Assembly (NCBI RefSeq): GCF_040183065.1
Contig: NC_091128.1
Location: 173,497,244-173,561,243 of the forward strand
From: Periplaneta americana
Taxonomy: Eukaryota > Arthropoda > Insecta > Blattodea > Blattidae
Reading direction: 5' to 3'
Length of the DNA stretch: 64,000 nucleotides
This document shows, one piece after another, positions 45,735 to 57,469 of this stretch. The position numbers and the translations under genes are program-made. The number at the start of each line of letters is the position of its first letter. Within the stretch, counting starts at the first letter, position 1. The notes beneath the pieces were generated by a model that was given only the letters and a program-made list of their open reading frames with translations, had not been told where the DNA came from and did no database searches.

Positions 45735-47680
45735 ATTAGCTATCATAAAATGCTGCTAGATAAATTAGATTATTATGGAATTAAAGATGTTGCACACCAA
45801 TGGTTTCACTCATATCTCATAGATAGGAAACAGAAAGTTGAAATCATTACAACTATGAAATCTACATCGACATGGGGAACTATTAATAATGGAATTCCTC
45901 AAGGATCAATATTAGGTCCCCTACTTTTTCTAGTGTGGCTGCAAAAGGGTATCTGTCGGATACAGAGGGGAGAGCAATTAATCCTTCCCATTGAAGGCTT
46001 TAAGGAACCAACTTGGACAAATACCCAATGTCCCATCCCTACCTTCCCGTGGCGCAGCTGTTAGTAAGCATAATTTTACGAGCTGAACTAAAGGGAGGGG
46101 CTACTCATCCATTAGCACTGGTCAGCTTGATGAGTTAAATCCCTCTTTACCCTTTCCTATCCAGTCCTCTGACTGAACTCATACTTTCTTCGACCCCGAC
46201 GGCATTAGAGCATTCGAGGCCTAGGGGTTCATTTCCCTTTCCTTCCTCCTCTTTCTACTTTTCTGTTCCTAGTGCTGACCTGCTATGGCACTAAAATCGT
46301 CCTCCAGTGGCTTAAGGAGGGAAAGCTGGTGATCAACAAGATCTCCCAGCTAGGTCCAATGGACCCGTCGACCAACAGCAGGTGTGGTCCTCCAGACATT
46401 CTGGGGGTTGTGTGTGAATGAAGTAGCCACCAAAACGTTAAAATATGGTGTTCACTTAAATCGGCTACAACTTGCCAAAATCTGTGCTTCAGTGGCTGGT
46501 CATGATAATATCTTTGAAAAATATTGGAGTGCAAGAGGTCAAAATGACTTTATTGTCAAACGCCTGGCATTAGAAAACAACAACAACTTTTTCTAGTGTT
46601 TATAAATGATCTTGCCACCCCTAATAAGAGATGTAGGTCATCCCATATTATTTGCAGATGACACAAGTATAGTAATTACAGCCAATAACTCCAACACATT
46701 CCAATCTTCAACAGAGGAAATTCTCCTCAAAATATGTGACTGGTTCTCAGTCAATAAACTGGTATTAACTTGGAACAAAACTAACATAATTCAATTTAAA
46801 TCCTGTGCAAATTCAACCTCGCAAATTTCTAGCGCAATAATTAACAACAGATCCCTATTAGAAACAACGACACCAAATTTCTTGGCTTAAAAATCGATAA
46901 TGTGTTAAATTGGAAAATCATATTAAAGAAATTACCCCCAAACTAAATTAAGCTTGTTTTGCTATTAGATCTATGCAAAAGATAGTAAATATCAATACCT
47001 TAAAAACAATATACTTTGCATACTTCCACTCGGTAATGAGTTTTGGAATAATATTCTGGGGAAATTCCACAGATAGTAACAGTATATTTCTATTACAAAA
47101 AAGAGTAATTAGAATAATAGTAGATGCCAAATCTAGGGAATCTTGTAGGACTATTTTCAAAAAACTACAAATAATGCCCGTGGCTTGTCAGTATATCTTT
47201 TCATTAATAGTCTTCCTCGTATGTAATCGTGAAAACTTTGTAACTAATTCAACAGTTCATAGCATAAAGACACGTCAAAAAAATGACTTTCATACTCCAT
47301 CAGCAAGTCTATCGTGCTATCAAAAAGGAGTGCGTTATATGGCAGTAAAAATTTTTAATAGCCTCCCTATCGATATAAAAAATGAAACTCAAAACATAAG
47401 GTTATTTAGGGCCAAATTAAAGAAGTACCTAATTTCTCACGCCTTCTATTCTGTAGGTGAATTCATGACATTCAATAACGCTTCATGAAATTGATACTAA
47501 AACTTTGTGTTGTACTAGTAGACTATATTGTAAATCTCGTCTGTATATATGTTTCATCTAGACTGTGACTATAAATTAAGACTTTATAATAGTATTAAGT
47601 TTTTTGACTTGTTCCATATTCTAGCTGTAAAGCAATGTATGAATACCATGGAATGTTAATAAATACAATACATTGCGAAG
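45735..47680 (+). pseudogene. Jockey/CR1-type LINE, RT to 3' end, with insertion
   Basis: Plus strand: LLDKLDYYGIKDVAHQWFHS, NGIPQGSILGPLLFLV, then after a 651-bp insertion FINDL, HPILFADDTSIVITANNSNT (FADD active site), WFSVNKLVLTWNKTN, then AIRSMQKIVNINTLKTIYFA, SFGIIFWGNS, and the C-terminal MAVKIFNSLPIDIKN with a stop at 47488. The 3' UTR ends at about 47680 with AATACAATAC. A frameshift lies near 46890. Confidence 0.9.
45936..46586 (+). mobile_element. SINE-like retroposon with LINE-derived 3' end
   Basis: Flanked by CTTTTTCTAGTG at 45924-45935 and 46587-46598. The last 110 bp (from ATCTGTGCTTCAGTGGCTGG to AGAAAACAACAACAAC) match the reverse of 50675-50785, the 3' end of a LINE. The upstream 540 bp (starting TGGCTGCAAAAGGGTATC) have no relation to the LINE fragments seen here. 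Confidence 0.85.
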
Positions 47681-47689
47681 CAACATTGG

Positions 47690-48010
47690 TTAAATGTGTT
47701 CTGCACTTGGAAGAAGGCCAACAATTTTCAAGAGGATCCAGTTCTGTGCGTGCATACAGACAACACATTTTGCTGAGATGGCTTATGACGTATTGACACC
47801 TGATTTGATGCCTCTAGATTACTTTCTCTGGGAACACATCAAGAGTTGTGTATATGATGCCCCAATGGAAATAGAAGTGCTCCTGGTCGCCAGGATTGCA
47901 GCTTGTGCCACATTATGCAGCACAGGAGTCGACATTGTGTGCATCTTTGGCCCAAAGAGTGCAGTTGTGTGACGTAACCTACAGCCAGCAGTGGCATATT
48001 TAGCAGTGTG
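47690..48010 (+). pseudogene. Tc1/mariner-class transposase C-terminal relic
   Basis: LTPDLMPLDYFLWEHIKSCV, then YDAPMEIEVLLVARIAA, parallels SPDLTPLDFFFWGYMKTLVY at 35640-35924. No TIRs were found. Confidence 0.7.
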
Positions 48011-48195
48011 AGTAAAGTTGACATATGTCATTAAAAATTAATTATGTAAAAGTTGGCTTTTCTATTTAAGCATTATTAACTGCACTAAAATTTGTTTAAC
48101 AATTAGTAATTAATGTTGAAAATAAGCTTTTTAAAGAAAATTAAACAGACATGTATAAATATAAGATTAAAAAAAGCCATAAACAATAATACTTA

Positions 48196-50189
48196 GGCCG
48201 TGTCTCAAAGCTCAAGTCCATACTACACACTAGTGACTATAATCTTTTCGCTGTAAGAAAAATTCTAATATAAACAATAGCACGTGACTGAAGTGAGGCT
48301 TCATTGGCCGCTGTTTGGCGCCATAGATTCTCAGTACGTGTTCCCGCCTACTGTTGTACATTCTGTTTCATGTTAAACATTTCCCGTTACCCGTCAAGTA
48401 GACCTAACCTCACTACTATGCATTCATTTGCTTAGGAAACATTTACTTTTATAATTACTGTAATTAAAACTCACTTAACTTAATATATACACTTAAAACT
48501 ATTTTGTTTTTGTCCGCTTTTGAGAGGGTTTCCACACTTATGATTAATAACCACACACACCGAGGATGCAGAAGCCATACTTCAGCACCATGTGCTTACA
48601 TGAACAACTACGAGCTCAAGTGATGCCAGCTTGTTACAGGAACAGACTACCTCGGTATTACTGTTGGTATTCATCCGCGTTCATAGTACATAACAAAATA
48701 TAAAAGTAGCGTTTCTTTTACATAGCGTTTTACATATGAGCGAGGTTATATGTTTCATCGTATTTAACAACTAGAATTCAATTTTTTATTTTCACATAAT
48801 ATAAGATTATGGTTTCCAAATACGAACTATATTCTCCTGCGTAATGTGAGTGTTTCGACTGGGAGCCAATCATGGATATGACAGCATCGTGCTTATGTTT
48901 ACATTAGGATTTTTCTTACAGCGAAAACAGTATAGCAACTAGGTGACTTGTAAACTACACACTAGGGGGCTTTGGAAATGTATGCTTGAAATATGGCCTT
49001 CTTCATACACTATTTTTCTAAAAACCATGACATCACGGTGCAGCACTAAATTAAGAAGGCAGTGTCCTAATGCACTTTCATTACGAGTTATATGGAAATG
49101 ATAAGGGCTTAATATAATATTACAGTAATGTTTAAAACATTGTACAGAAGGTACTAACAATGTCAGTGTTCAAAGTTAACGTGTTATTCTACATTATATT
49201 TACATTATTTCACTTCCAACGCATTTTCAGATTTCATAACCCCATTTGCTGATGAGGTATCCATGTTTATTTAGGCCGTGTCTCAAAGCTCCAGTCTATA
49301 CTACATGCTAATAACTAGGAACTAGCTGACTTGTATACTACACACTAGAGAGCTATGAACATGCATGCTGGAATCATGGCCTTCTTCATAGACTATTTTT
49401 CTCAATGTCGTGAAATTACGGTATAGCACTAAATTAAGAAGGCAGTGTCCTAATGCAGTTTCATTACGAATTATCAGCTGTTATTTTTTGGAAATTCGAT
49501 TCCTGTGTTTATAAACAGTTTTCCAGTAAACAGTTCATGAAACTTGATTGTCAGGTTTATGAACTGAATGGTAATTTCGTCAGACACTAGAAAAGAAATG
49601 TAGAAAGATGTAAAATTGTAAAAGATGTTCAAAAGATATCTATGAAAATTACGTTCAGCTATCAACAATCAAAATACTCGTATATGTGGAAAAGATAAGA
49701 TCCTGAAATATTACAATATTAAAAAAATGTAATGCTAGATATCAACAATGTCAATGTTCCAAGTTAACGTGTTATTCTACATTGAACTCGCATTTTATTT
49801 CCAAAGCATCATCAGATTTCATAACCCCCAATTGTTAATGAGGTATCCATGTTTGTTTTGTATACAAGTCAACAACCAAGTAAGCATTTTCGTTTACTAG
49901 CTGCTACGGACTTGATTGCTATTCATTACGTAGCTTTGGATCGTAACTTCTGACGTCACATCCGGCTATTTAGTCAACAATCTAGTTCACTTCAGCTGAA
50001 AATGAAGCTTTGAGACACGGCCTTAGTGAACAAGTCAACAATCAAGCAAGCATTTTCGTTGACTAGCTACTACAGACTTGATTGCTATGCACTATGTAGC
50101 TTTGGATCATAACTTTCTGACGTCACATCCGGCTATTTAGTCAACAATCTAGTTCACTTCAGCTGAAAATGTAGCTTTGAGACACGGCC
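48196..50189. mobile_element. TIR element with tandemly duplicated ends
   Basis: GGCCGTGTCTCAAAGCT opens at 48196 and again at 49274; the inverse AGCTTTGAGACACGGCC closes near 50023 and again at 50189. TTA lies outside the outermost ends (48193-48195, 50190-50192). The left portion (about 580 bp after removing an insertion) and the right 169 bp are each present twice. A 3-bp TTA duplication suits Harbinger-like elements. No transposase was seen. Confidence 0.75.
48245..48927. mobile_element. Nested 683-bp TIR element
   Basis: TTTTCGCTGTAAGAAAAAT at 48245 and ATTTTTCTTACAGCGAAAA ending 48927, with a TAAACA/TGTTTA motif a little further in. It splits the first copy of the duplicated 48196 element. 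No coding content. Confidence 0.8.
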
Positions 50190-50199
50190 TTAGTATTGC

Positions 50200-50650
50200 A
50201 GTTGCCCTGGTATCCCCTAAAACCTTATGAAGAGTTTGCGGGAAAAACAATGAATGTCACAGTTTTCTTAAGGTTGATGTCATTATCTAATTCAATGGAT
50301 TACTGCGAAATTTAATGTTGTTCTTATGAAAAATGGTAAAAAGGAGAATTATCACCACGAATACAGTAATCCTGTCCTTTATTTTCTATAGAAACAGCAC
50401 TACATCTTGCAGTTATAGACTCAATTATATCATTATGTAATCCTTAACAGAAATGCGACATTCATTGTTTTTCCCGAAAGCTCTTCATATGGAATTGGAA
50501 AGCTTTATTTAGAGCCTACTCATGGTTAAAACGACATTGAACTAATATTACACTTTCAAATTCTGCAAACCACAACACACATTTTGCTCATTGCCTTGCA
50601 GTAAACAGCAGTTTGTTTATTCAGTCATTGCTGAGGGACAATTTGACTTC
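50200..50650. other. Intergenic, nothing recognised
   Basis: Inverted motifs TTTGCGGGAAAAACAATGAA (50237) and ATTCATTGTTTTTCCCGAAA (50460) bracket about 250 bp and could be the ends of another small TIR element. Confidence 0.4.
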
Positions 50651-50654
50651 TTTT

Positions 50655-50990
50655 GTTCGTAAAAACAATTATGTTGTTGTTTTCTAATGCTAGGCATTTG
50701 ACAATAAAGTCATTTGACCTCTTGCACTCCAATATTTTTCAAAGATATTATCATGACCAGCCACTGAAGCACAGATTTTGAGGTGTTCCGAATCCATTGC
50801 TTGGTTTGAGTTGCACAATGGACAGCTAGGGGACTGATTTATTCCAATTCTATGCAGATGTTTGGCCAAACAATCATGGCTTGGTGCCAATCTAAATGCA
50901 GCTACAGACGATTTTCGTGGTAAATCGGGAATTAACTGTGGTTTATGATGCAAACAATTACATAAGCTCCCATATTTTAACATCATAATA
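50655..50990 (-). pseudogene. LINE C-terminus with 3' end
   Basis: Minus strand: PQLIPDLPRKSSVAAFRLAP, CLAKHLHRIGINQ, CPLCNSNQAMDSEHLKIC and KYWSARGQMTLLSNA, a zinc-knuckle C-terminus of a LINE, followed by the short 3' end GAAAACAACAACA. It is the likely source of the tail on the retroposon at 45936. Confidence 0.85.
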
Positions 50991-51203
50991 TTGAAACTAA
51001 AATAAATTTTGTGTCACTCCTAATACAGCGATATGTCTTTCCAAACAAATCAGACTATATAACAACAGGCTGAGTAATGTAATTTCTGTATTTGGCCCTT
51101 TTATGTTCTGACAATTGATTGGTTTCTATGTATAATGCTGTTATGACATGGCATGACTTCATAAATTTTGGTTAAAGGATTCCAAAGAAACTGATTCCTT
51201 TCA

Positions 51204-51693
51204 TATGATGAAAGAGTAATGGAACGGAGAAAAATTCTCTCCGGTGCCGGGATTTGAACCCGGGTTTTCAGCTCTACGTGCTGATGCTTTATCCACTAAC
51301 CCACGCCGAATACCCACCCTGGCGTCAGACAGAATCGTCTCAGTTTAAGTTCCAAGTCAAAGTCGGTTCGAAGTCGGGACTCGAAATCGTCTGCAGACGA
51401 CTTAGGTACCGGGGGGGGGGGTGTTGTACTCGGTAGAGCAGTTGCCACGCTGCGATCTGTTGAGATTCATCCCTTTGCTTGGAGGATTCGTTAAAGGATT
51501 TAAAGTGTGCTCATTCCAATTACGGGGCCTCGGAAGAGTCCCGTATCGTTATTTTTCGTCACTACCTCCCCGTGCCGGGAGTGGGTAATTTGCGCGCCTG
51601 CTGCCTTCCTTGGATGTGGTATCATCATATTATGACGCAGAATATCTGCATGGAAATATCATATGTACTTCGGTACATTAAAATAATATATAT
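51204..51693 (-). mobile_element. SINE-C monomer, rearranged
   Basis: Target repeats GATTCCTTTCA at 51193-51203 and 51694-51704. The tRNA-like part at about 51235-51300 matches the SINE-C cloverleaf on the minus strand (box B GGGTTCAAATCCC). A 55-bp block (ATATCTGCATGG...) lies at 51642-51693 in opposite orientation to the tRNA, compared with the dimer at 22283. A G-run at 51411-51420 breaks the middle. Confidence 0.85.
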
Positions 51694-51704
51694 GATTCCT
51701 TTCA

Positions 51705-52120
51705 CTTTTAATATGGAGTCACAGTGTTATTGGCCGACTTTCAACAGTTCCTTCCGGACTTAAGACTAGGAACCAGAAATGTCCCAGACTGGTATTATAT
51801 GCACATTATGTCTCACCTTCCCTGTCTGTGTACTAAGCTGTGAGCCCTCATTTTGTAGGGCAGGTCTCCAGAACCGAGATTCTCTATCTTTCGAATAATT
51901 CCTCCCTTACTGAATATGGATTCTGCTGAACGTTTCAGAGTCGTTATAATCTCAGGCTGAAACAAAAAATCAAGACACTAAATTATTAAGCATTCTCTAC
52001 AAATACTGACAATTTTCGTGGTCATATACAATGCTTGTGCAGGGCCTATTTACATTTACATAGATCTAATAGGTTTTGTTATAAATGTTCTACTTCGTTA
52101 TAGTTCAGCTCATAGCATTG
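51705..52120. other. Intergenic, nothing recognised
   Basis: No ORF or repeat family recognised. Confidence 0.4.
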
Positions 52121-52124
52121 CTTA

Positions 52125-54180
52125 CTTACTTACTTACAAATGGCTTTTAAGGAACCCGAAGGTTCATTGCCGCCCTCACATAAGCCCGCCATCCTGTGCA
52201 AGATTAATCCAGTCTCTATCATCATACCCCACCTCCCTCAAATCCATTTTAATATTATCCTCCCATCTACGTCTCGTCCTCCCCAAAGGTATTTTTCCCT
52301 CCGATCTCCCAACTAACACTCTATATGCATTTCTGGATTCGCCCATATGTGCTACATGCCCTGCCCATTGCAAACGTCTGGATTTAATGTTTATAAATTT
52401 CGCTATATAATGCACTTCCACCCTCTTCTATTAATTCTGCTGGAATTTGATCGATACCTGGAGACTTGTACTTTTTCAGATTTTCTATCGCAATTTCGAC
52501 TTCTGAAAGCATGGGTTCGGGTATAAATGGCTCAGCAGTTTGTATTTCAATTTCGTCCCTATCATTTCTATTTGGCCTATGTACATTTAGTAGTTGCGCA
52601 AAATAGTTTTTCCATCTGTTTAGGATTGATGGAGAGTCTGCAAGCAAGTCACCATTCTCATCCTTGATCACGTTTATCCTTGGCTGATATCCGTTCTTAA
52701 ATTCCTTTATACCCTTATATAAATCTCGAATGTTTTTATTCTTACTATTTGTTTCTACCTCATTCAGTTTTTCCTTCAAGTAACCTCTCTTTTTATTCCT
52801 AAGTGTACGACTTGCTTCCCGTCTTTCATTGAAATAATTATCTCTCTTCTCCTCAACTGGATCCTGTAAGAATTTCAATTTTGCCTGTTTCCTTCTTTCT
52901 ACTACCATGCAACAATCTTCATCAAACCACGGTTTCTTTTTCTTAGTTTCATAATAACCTATGCTCTGCTCAGCTGCAATTTTGATACTATCTCTGATAT
53001 TTTCCCACACGCTGTTAACATCTAATTCTTTCTCAACTTCGTCGGAACTTTCTAAAGTGGCAAACCTATTCGAAATTGCGACCTGATAATTTTGCTTAGT
53101 TTCCTCGTCCTTTAATTTCAAAATATTGAATTTAGTAATATTAACTTGTTGCTCTACTCGCTTGGCTACTGATAGTCTTTCTCTTAATTCTCCAATTACC
53201 AAATAATGGTCAGAATTACAGTCTGCACCCCTGAAAGTTCGAATGTCTACTATACTAGTGTGTCTCCGTTTATCTATCAAGATGTGATCTATTTGGTTGT
53301 GTGTCAATCCGTCTGGAGAAGTCCAAGTATATTGGGGAAAGTTATACTTTTGACAATTAAATTTTTCGACGTGGCAAAGTTGACTAATCTAACTCCATTG
53401 TCACTACTAGCTACGTGTAGGCTCTCTTTTCCAATAGTTGGTCTAAAAATATCCTCCTGTCCTACTTTAGCGTTGAAATCCTCCAATAAAATTTTCATGT
53501 GATATCTAGGGAACTGATCAAAAGTATGTTCCAATTCCTCATAGAAGCTATCCTTTATATGGTCGTCTTTCTCTTCTGTAGGAGCGTGAGCATTTATAAC
53601 TAAGATGTCGCACCATCTACCCTTAAGTACTAAATTGATAACCTGTCACTGATAAATTCGACCTTTTTTACTGCTGATTTTATTCTTTTATGAACAAAGA
53701 ATCCTGTTCCTAATTGGTGATTATTGTTTCCTTCCCCATAATACAACAAGTAATCTCCTATTTGTGATATGCCATTCCCATCTAACCTGACCTCTTGTAC
53801 TCCCACGAAGTCTATTCTATATCTAGCTAGTTCTTTAGCTACTAATGTTACCCCTCCTGTTCTATAAAGACTAGTTACGTTCCAAGTGCCAAATCTCAAA
53901 ACCTTATTCCTTTGCTGTGGTCGTGCCAGAGAATCAGTCCTATTCCGAGGCTTATTGTAGGGATTCGTAACAAGCTGTTTTTTACGGTGATGGGTTGTTA
54001 GCCCTTCGCCCAATCCCCAAGCTGGAGGACCACCCCTTATTGGCTGTCCACGACTGCTTATTCAATATATTCACAGCTACCCTCCATATCTGGAGGCCGT
54101 CTCCTCTATCCACAACCTGAGGACGCGCCATGCCGTGGTGATAGGAACCCACTATACATGGAGCATTGCTTACAGAGTTG
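52125..54180 (-). pseudogene. RTE-type LINE with its RT core deleted
   Basis: Minus strand from 54180: a 5' leader (SNAPCIVGSYHHGMARPQVV), the endonuclease start RFGTWNVTSLYRTGG and VGVQEVRLDGNG, then after a frameshift near 53630 INAHAPTEEKDD, KILLEDFNAKVG, after another near 53330 HNQIDHILIDKRR and NSDHYLV, then the linker to YKSPGIDQIPAELIEEGG. At about 52393 this jumps straight to the C-terminal [20 protein letters not shown] and RDWINLAQD. The whole RT catalytic region is missing. The 3' tail GTAAGTAAGTAA is at 52125. Confidence 0.92.
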
Positions 54181-54429
54181 GCAGAGTTTCTCAAAAACCA
54201 TTGCCCATGGATTTTTCAGGTTTTGGAAAAAAATTAGCGTTATTTACATTTATTCGTGTAAAAATGTTAGTAAAAATTAATTTTACTTCTTATATAAACA
54301 TTTTTAAAAATATATATTATTTGAATTTTAACACTTTTATTCAATTTTATTGTCTTGTCAGCATATACCGATATTACCAGGACAAGAATCCATGCAAGTG
54401 GGATTGATGACTTGTAGTTATAGTCGCGA

Positions 54430-54720
54430 TGCTGTTATTCCCTCTCTGCGTACGTCTTAGGAAGTGAAGGCTCTATAAAGTCTACGTAGGTAGTATCGTT
54501 CGCCATTTTTGTTCTTTCGTTGCCAAGCTACCATACGAGGAATCTATTTGCCACACCGTTTAACATTATCATGTCGTAGCTCCCATGATAATAAATCAAA
54601 CGCACTGTAATTCAGCAAATAATTGAGCGGCAAATAACGTCTTCATGTGCTTTCTGCGAACGCCAACGAAAGAGCCAAAATGGCGGGCGATTATATTAAG
54701 TATTTATCGAGCCTTAAGAA
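54430..54720. repeat. Inverted-repeat block, possible MITE
   Basis: TTCGCCATTTTTGTTCTTTCG (core at 54500) pairs imperfectly with CGAAAGAGCCAAAATGGCG (ending 54686). No clear target duplication. Confidence 0.45.
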
Positions 54721-54841
54721 ATGAATAACTTCTTCGTCAGCGAATCACAAGACGCACACGTTTAAATGTAGCTGACCTGCAATGCGATTGGCTACTGGAA
54801 ATTAGAGCAACGGGACTATAGTTGTTAGGTGACAGTGTAAC

Positions 54842-55210
54842 CCTCTGCGGTGGCTGAATGGTCAGACCTTCAGACTGTCACGCAGATGGCTCAGGTTCGA
54901 TTCCCGGTCAGGTCTGGGATTTTTTCATTGAAAAAATCTATAGTGACACTTGTGGCGGACAAGGTCGCAGTTGGGTTTTTCCTGGGGTTCTCCCATTTTT
55001 CCCCAAATTAGGCATTTACATCATTCTGTCATCATTTCTCCATTTCGTTATCATTCCGTAGCATTCCCTGAATGCTAGTTGGCGACGCATGGAGGATGCT
55101 GACCTAGGGACGAGTGGAGTTGCCTGCTCGAAACCTGGGTACACAGAGAACCTTAGTGTGGTCAGCCGGTGTGGGTTTGGCAATGCTTCACCAATGGGGA
55201 CCAATTTTAA
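54842..55210 (+). mobile_element. tRNA-derived SINE (SINE-F)
   Basis: Head TGCGGTGGCTGAATGGTCAG, an anticodon-like arm, and box B AGGTTCGATTCCCGGTC, then a body of about 300 bp ending CACCAATGGGGACCAATTTT. Related copies are not seen elsewhere in the window. Confidence 0.82.
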
Positions 55211-55214
55211 CGTC

Positions 55215-55560
55215 AGGTTTGTGAATATGTAATTAATAAAAAGTGGAGGGTTTTGGGATTTTCAAAGGGGCCATTGTTGAATGTCGAAGAACTGCCATCT
55301 TTTTGTGTTAAGACACGGCATATTCTTCAGGGAGGTGAAACTGAGATAGGAGTTTCCAGTAGCAAGACTGTGCAGGCTGTTGTTTTGTTTCCCAACCACC
55401 AGAAGTGCTAAACGTTTCGATGGAATTTTTTAATTAGATACTAGTGGAAAAGATAACTGTATACGAGATATATCTCGTAGGCAACTGAAAGTCACACAGA
55501 ACAAAACAGCCGCCATATTTCTTCAGAGACGAGAGCTTGATGACTATTTTACTAGTCGTT
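55215..55560. other. Intergenic, nothing recognised
   Basis: No ORF of note; I could not link it to the missing MRPS6 5' exon. Confidence 0.35.
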
Positions 55561-55562
55561 TG

Positions 55563-55674
55563 TATGTTTATGTTATTTAATTAAGAAAATTAATTTCATC
55601 AGAACTAATATTTTATATATATTTGTTCTGCTGAAATTTTTACTTCTCTTAATTAAATAACATAAACATAAAAA
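55563..55674. repeat. Hairpin-forming inverted repeat
   Basis: TATGTTTATGTTATTTAATT on the left pairs with AATTAAATAACATAAACATA on the right, with arms of about 45 bp and a short AT loop. Confidence 0.85.
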
Positions 55675-55679
55675 ATAAT

Positions 55680-56085
55680 AACATACATCTTTAACAGTCC
55701 TTATAATTTGATCAACGAAACCACCAATATCGCGCTCAAATGTTCAAAAGTTAAGCTTCACAGCCAGACCACCAGGAGCATACTAGTTCTCTGCTTTCCT
55801 GTTGTAACATGCACCATGCATTTCTATTATTTTGTTCTGTGATATTCTTCGAGTGGGGGAGTTGTGTATGTAGGCCTATATGTGTGTGTGTGTGTGCGTG
55901 TTTTTATACGTATAATTGTGCTACGTTTGTGAGAAATAAATTATTTTGTATTTTTTCCTTAGATACTATCATTTTTTTAAATTTAGAGTTTGTATTATTT
56001 CATGAGGTTTTAGAAATTTAAACTTTTTTTTCCGTCATTTTTCAGTAATTTTCGTTTCTGAAAAACCACAAAATTTTACCATTTT
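55680..56085. other. Intergenic, nothing recognised
   Basis: Contains a short TG-rich tract near 55880-55900; no gene or repeat family seen. Confidence 0.4.
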
Positions 56086-56384
56086 TTGGTTATTTACAAG
56101 AAGTCGTCGCTGAACGATTCACATTATTTCCAGGTTAGTTGAATCAACTCATCTAGTGAACGATATAAATCTTTAAAATACTAGGTGTCTCTCTCCCTTG
56201 TTACTTGTGAGCCATCCCAAACCCCGACCTCAACCCCTAAGAGCGCCGGTCCTTATATACCCGTCAGTCAAGGCCTTCTGACAAATAAAAGCAATTGACA
56301 ATAGATATCTCAGTCATGACAACCTCATAAAATATCCTATCAATTGAATAATCGATCTTGCTACGTACAACATAATTATATTAT

Positions 56385-56650
56385 ATTATTACCCATTTCA
56401 GCGAGCACTGACGACCACTGCAAAATACGATAATTTGGTCCAGGAAGCATTGTCTTTTGGCACAAGGATGATTTATGTAACATGTTTCTAAATTATTAGT
56501 CTTTTAAATACCGGTACATTCTTTAATAAATCACTGAAAAACAAATGTAAATATAGGAAGTGGAGTGAGTACGAAATTATTATTATTTTTTGGCGCATCA
56601 TTTTTACGTAAATAACGAAAAATAAAAAGGGATTATTAGAAAGTACGTAC
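56385..56650. repeat. Direct repeat around the minisatellite, copy 1
   Basis: The block beginning TTACCCATTTCAGCGAGCAC recurs at 57327 (short version to 57433) and at 57470-57715 (long version, with GGCGCATCATTTTTACGTAA). The copies differ by a few substitutions and small insertions. Confidence 0.88.
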
Positions 56651-56699
56651 ACTGCGTTTGTCAAATGCGCATCACCATGCTTTCGAAAAGGCACTTTTA

Positions 56700-57305
56700 A
56701 GTGCCCGACACCCCGCTTTTTTTCATCATGTGCTACAAGTCAGATCATCATCGGGGCTGCTACCCCTCTTTTTTCATCATGTGCCACATGTCGGATCATC
56801 ATCGGGGCTTGCAGCCCCGACACCCCGCTTTTTTCATCATGTGCTACAAGTCAGATCATCATCGGGGCTTGCAGCCCCGATACCCCGCTTTTTTCATCAT
56901 GTGCTACATGTCGGATCATCATCGGGGCTTGCAGCCCCGATACCCCGCTTTTTTCATCATGTGCTACACGTCAGATCATCATCGGGGCTGGATACCCCGC
57001 TTTTTTCATCATGTGCTACATGTCGGATCATCATCGGGGCTTGCAGCCCCGATACCCCGCTTTCTACGTCATGTGTTACACGTCGGATCATAATCGGGGC
57101 TTGCAGCCCCGATACCCCTCTTTTTACATCATGTGCTACACATCGGATCATCATCGGGGCTTGGAGCCCCGATACCCTGCTTTTTACATCATGTGCTACA
57201 CGTCGGATCATCATCAAGGCTTGTAGCCCCGATACCCCGCTTTTTACATCATGTGCTACACGTAGGATCATCATCAGGGCTTGCAGCCCCAATACCCCGC
57301 TTGCT
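56700..57305. repeat. 60-bp minisatellite, about ten units
   Basis: The unit reads roughly CCCCGCTTTTTTCATCATGT, then GCTACATGTCGGATCATCAT, then CGGGGCTTGCAGCCCCGATA. The last part is a perfect hairpin (CGGGGCT-TGC-AGCCCCG). Because 60 is divisible by three, frames stay open on both strands (258 codons in one plus frame); these are array by-products rather than evidence of a gene. One unit is short by 12 bp near 56990 and one is mutated at its 5' edge. Confidence 0.95.
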
Positions 57306-57326
57306 ACGTGCAAAACAATTATATTA

Positions 57327-57433
57327 TATTATTACCCATTTCAGCGAGTACTGACGACCACTGCAAAATACGATAATTTGGTCCAGGGAGCATTCTCTTA
57401 TGGCACAAGGATGATTTATGTAACATGTTTCTA
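57327..57433. repeat. Direct repeat, copy 2 (short)
   Basis: Matches the first 105 bp of the 56385 block, from ATTTCAGCGAGTACTGACGA to ATGTAACATGTTTCTAAAT. Confidence 0.88.
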
Positions 57434-57469
57434 AATGCTACGTACAACATTATTTTATTACATTATTAT

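Noticed and set aside
56700-57305. Regular repeats with spacers, reminiscent of a CRISPR array
   Set aside because: The units are contiguous 60-bp copies with no unique spacers, in an intron-bearing animal genome. It is a minisatellite.
56658-57434. 258-codon open frame over the minisatellite as a real protein gene
   Set aside because: Other frames on both strands are also open over much of the same stretch because the unit is 60 bp and lacks stops. Nothing outside the array supports coding.
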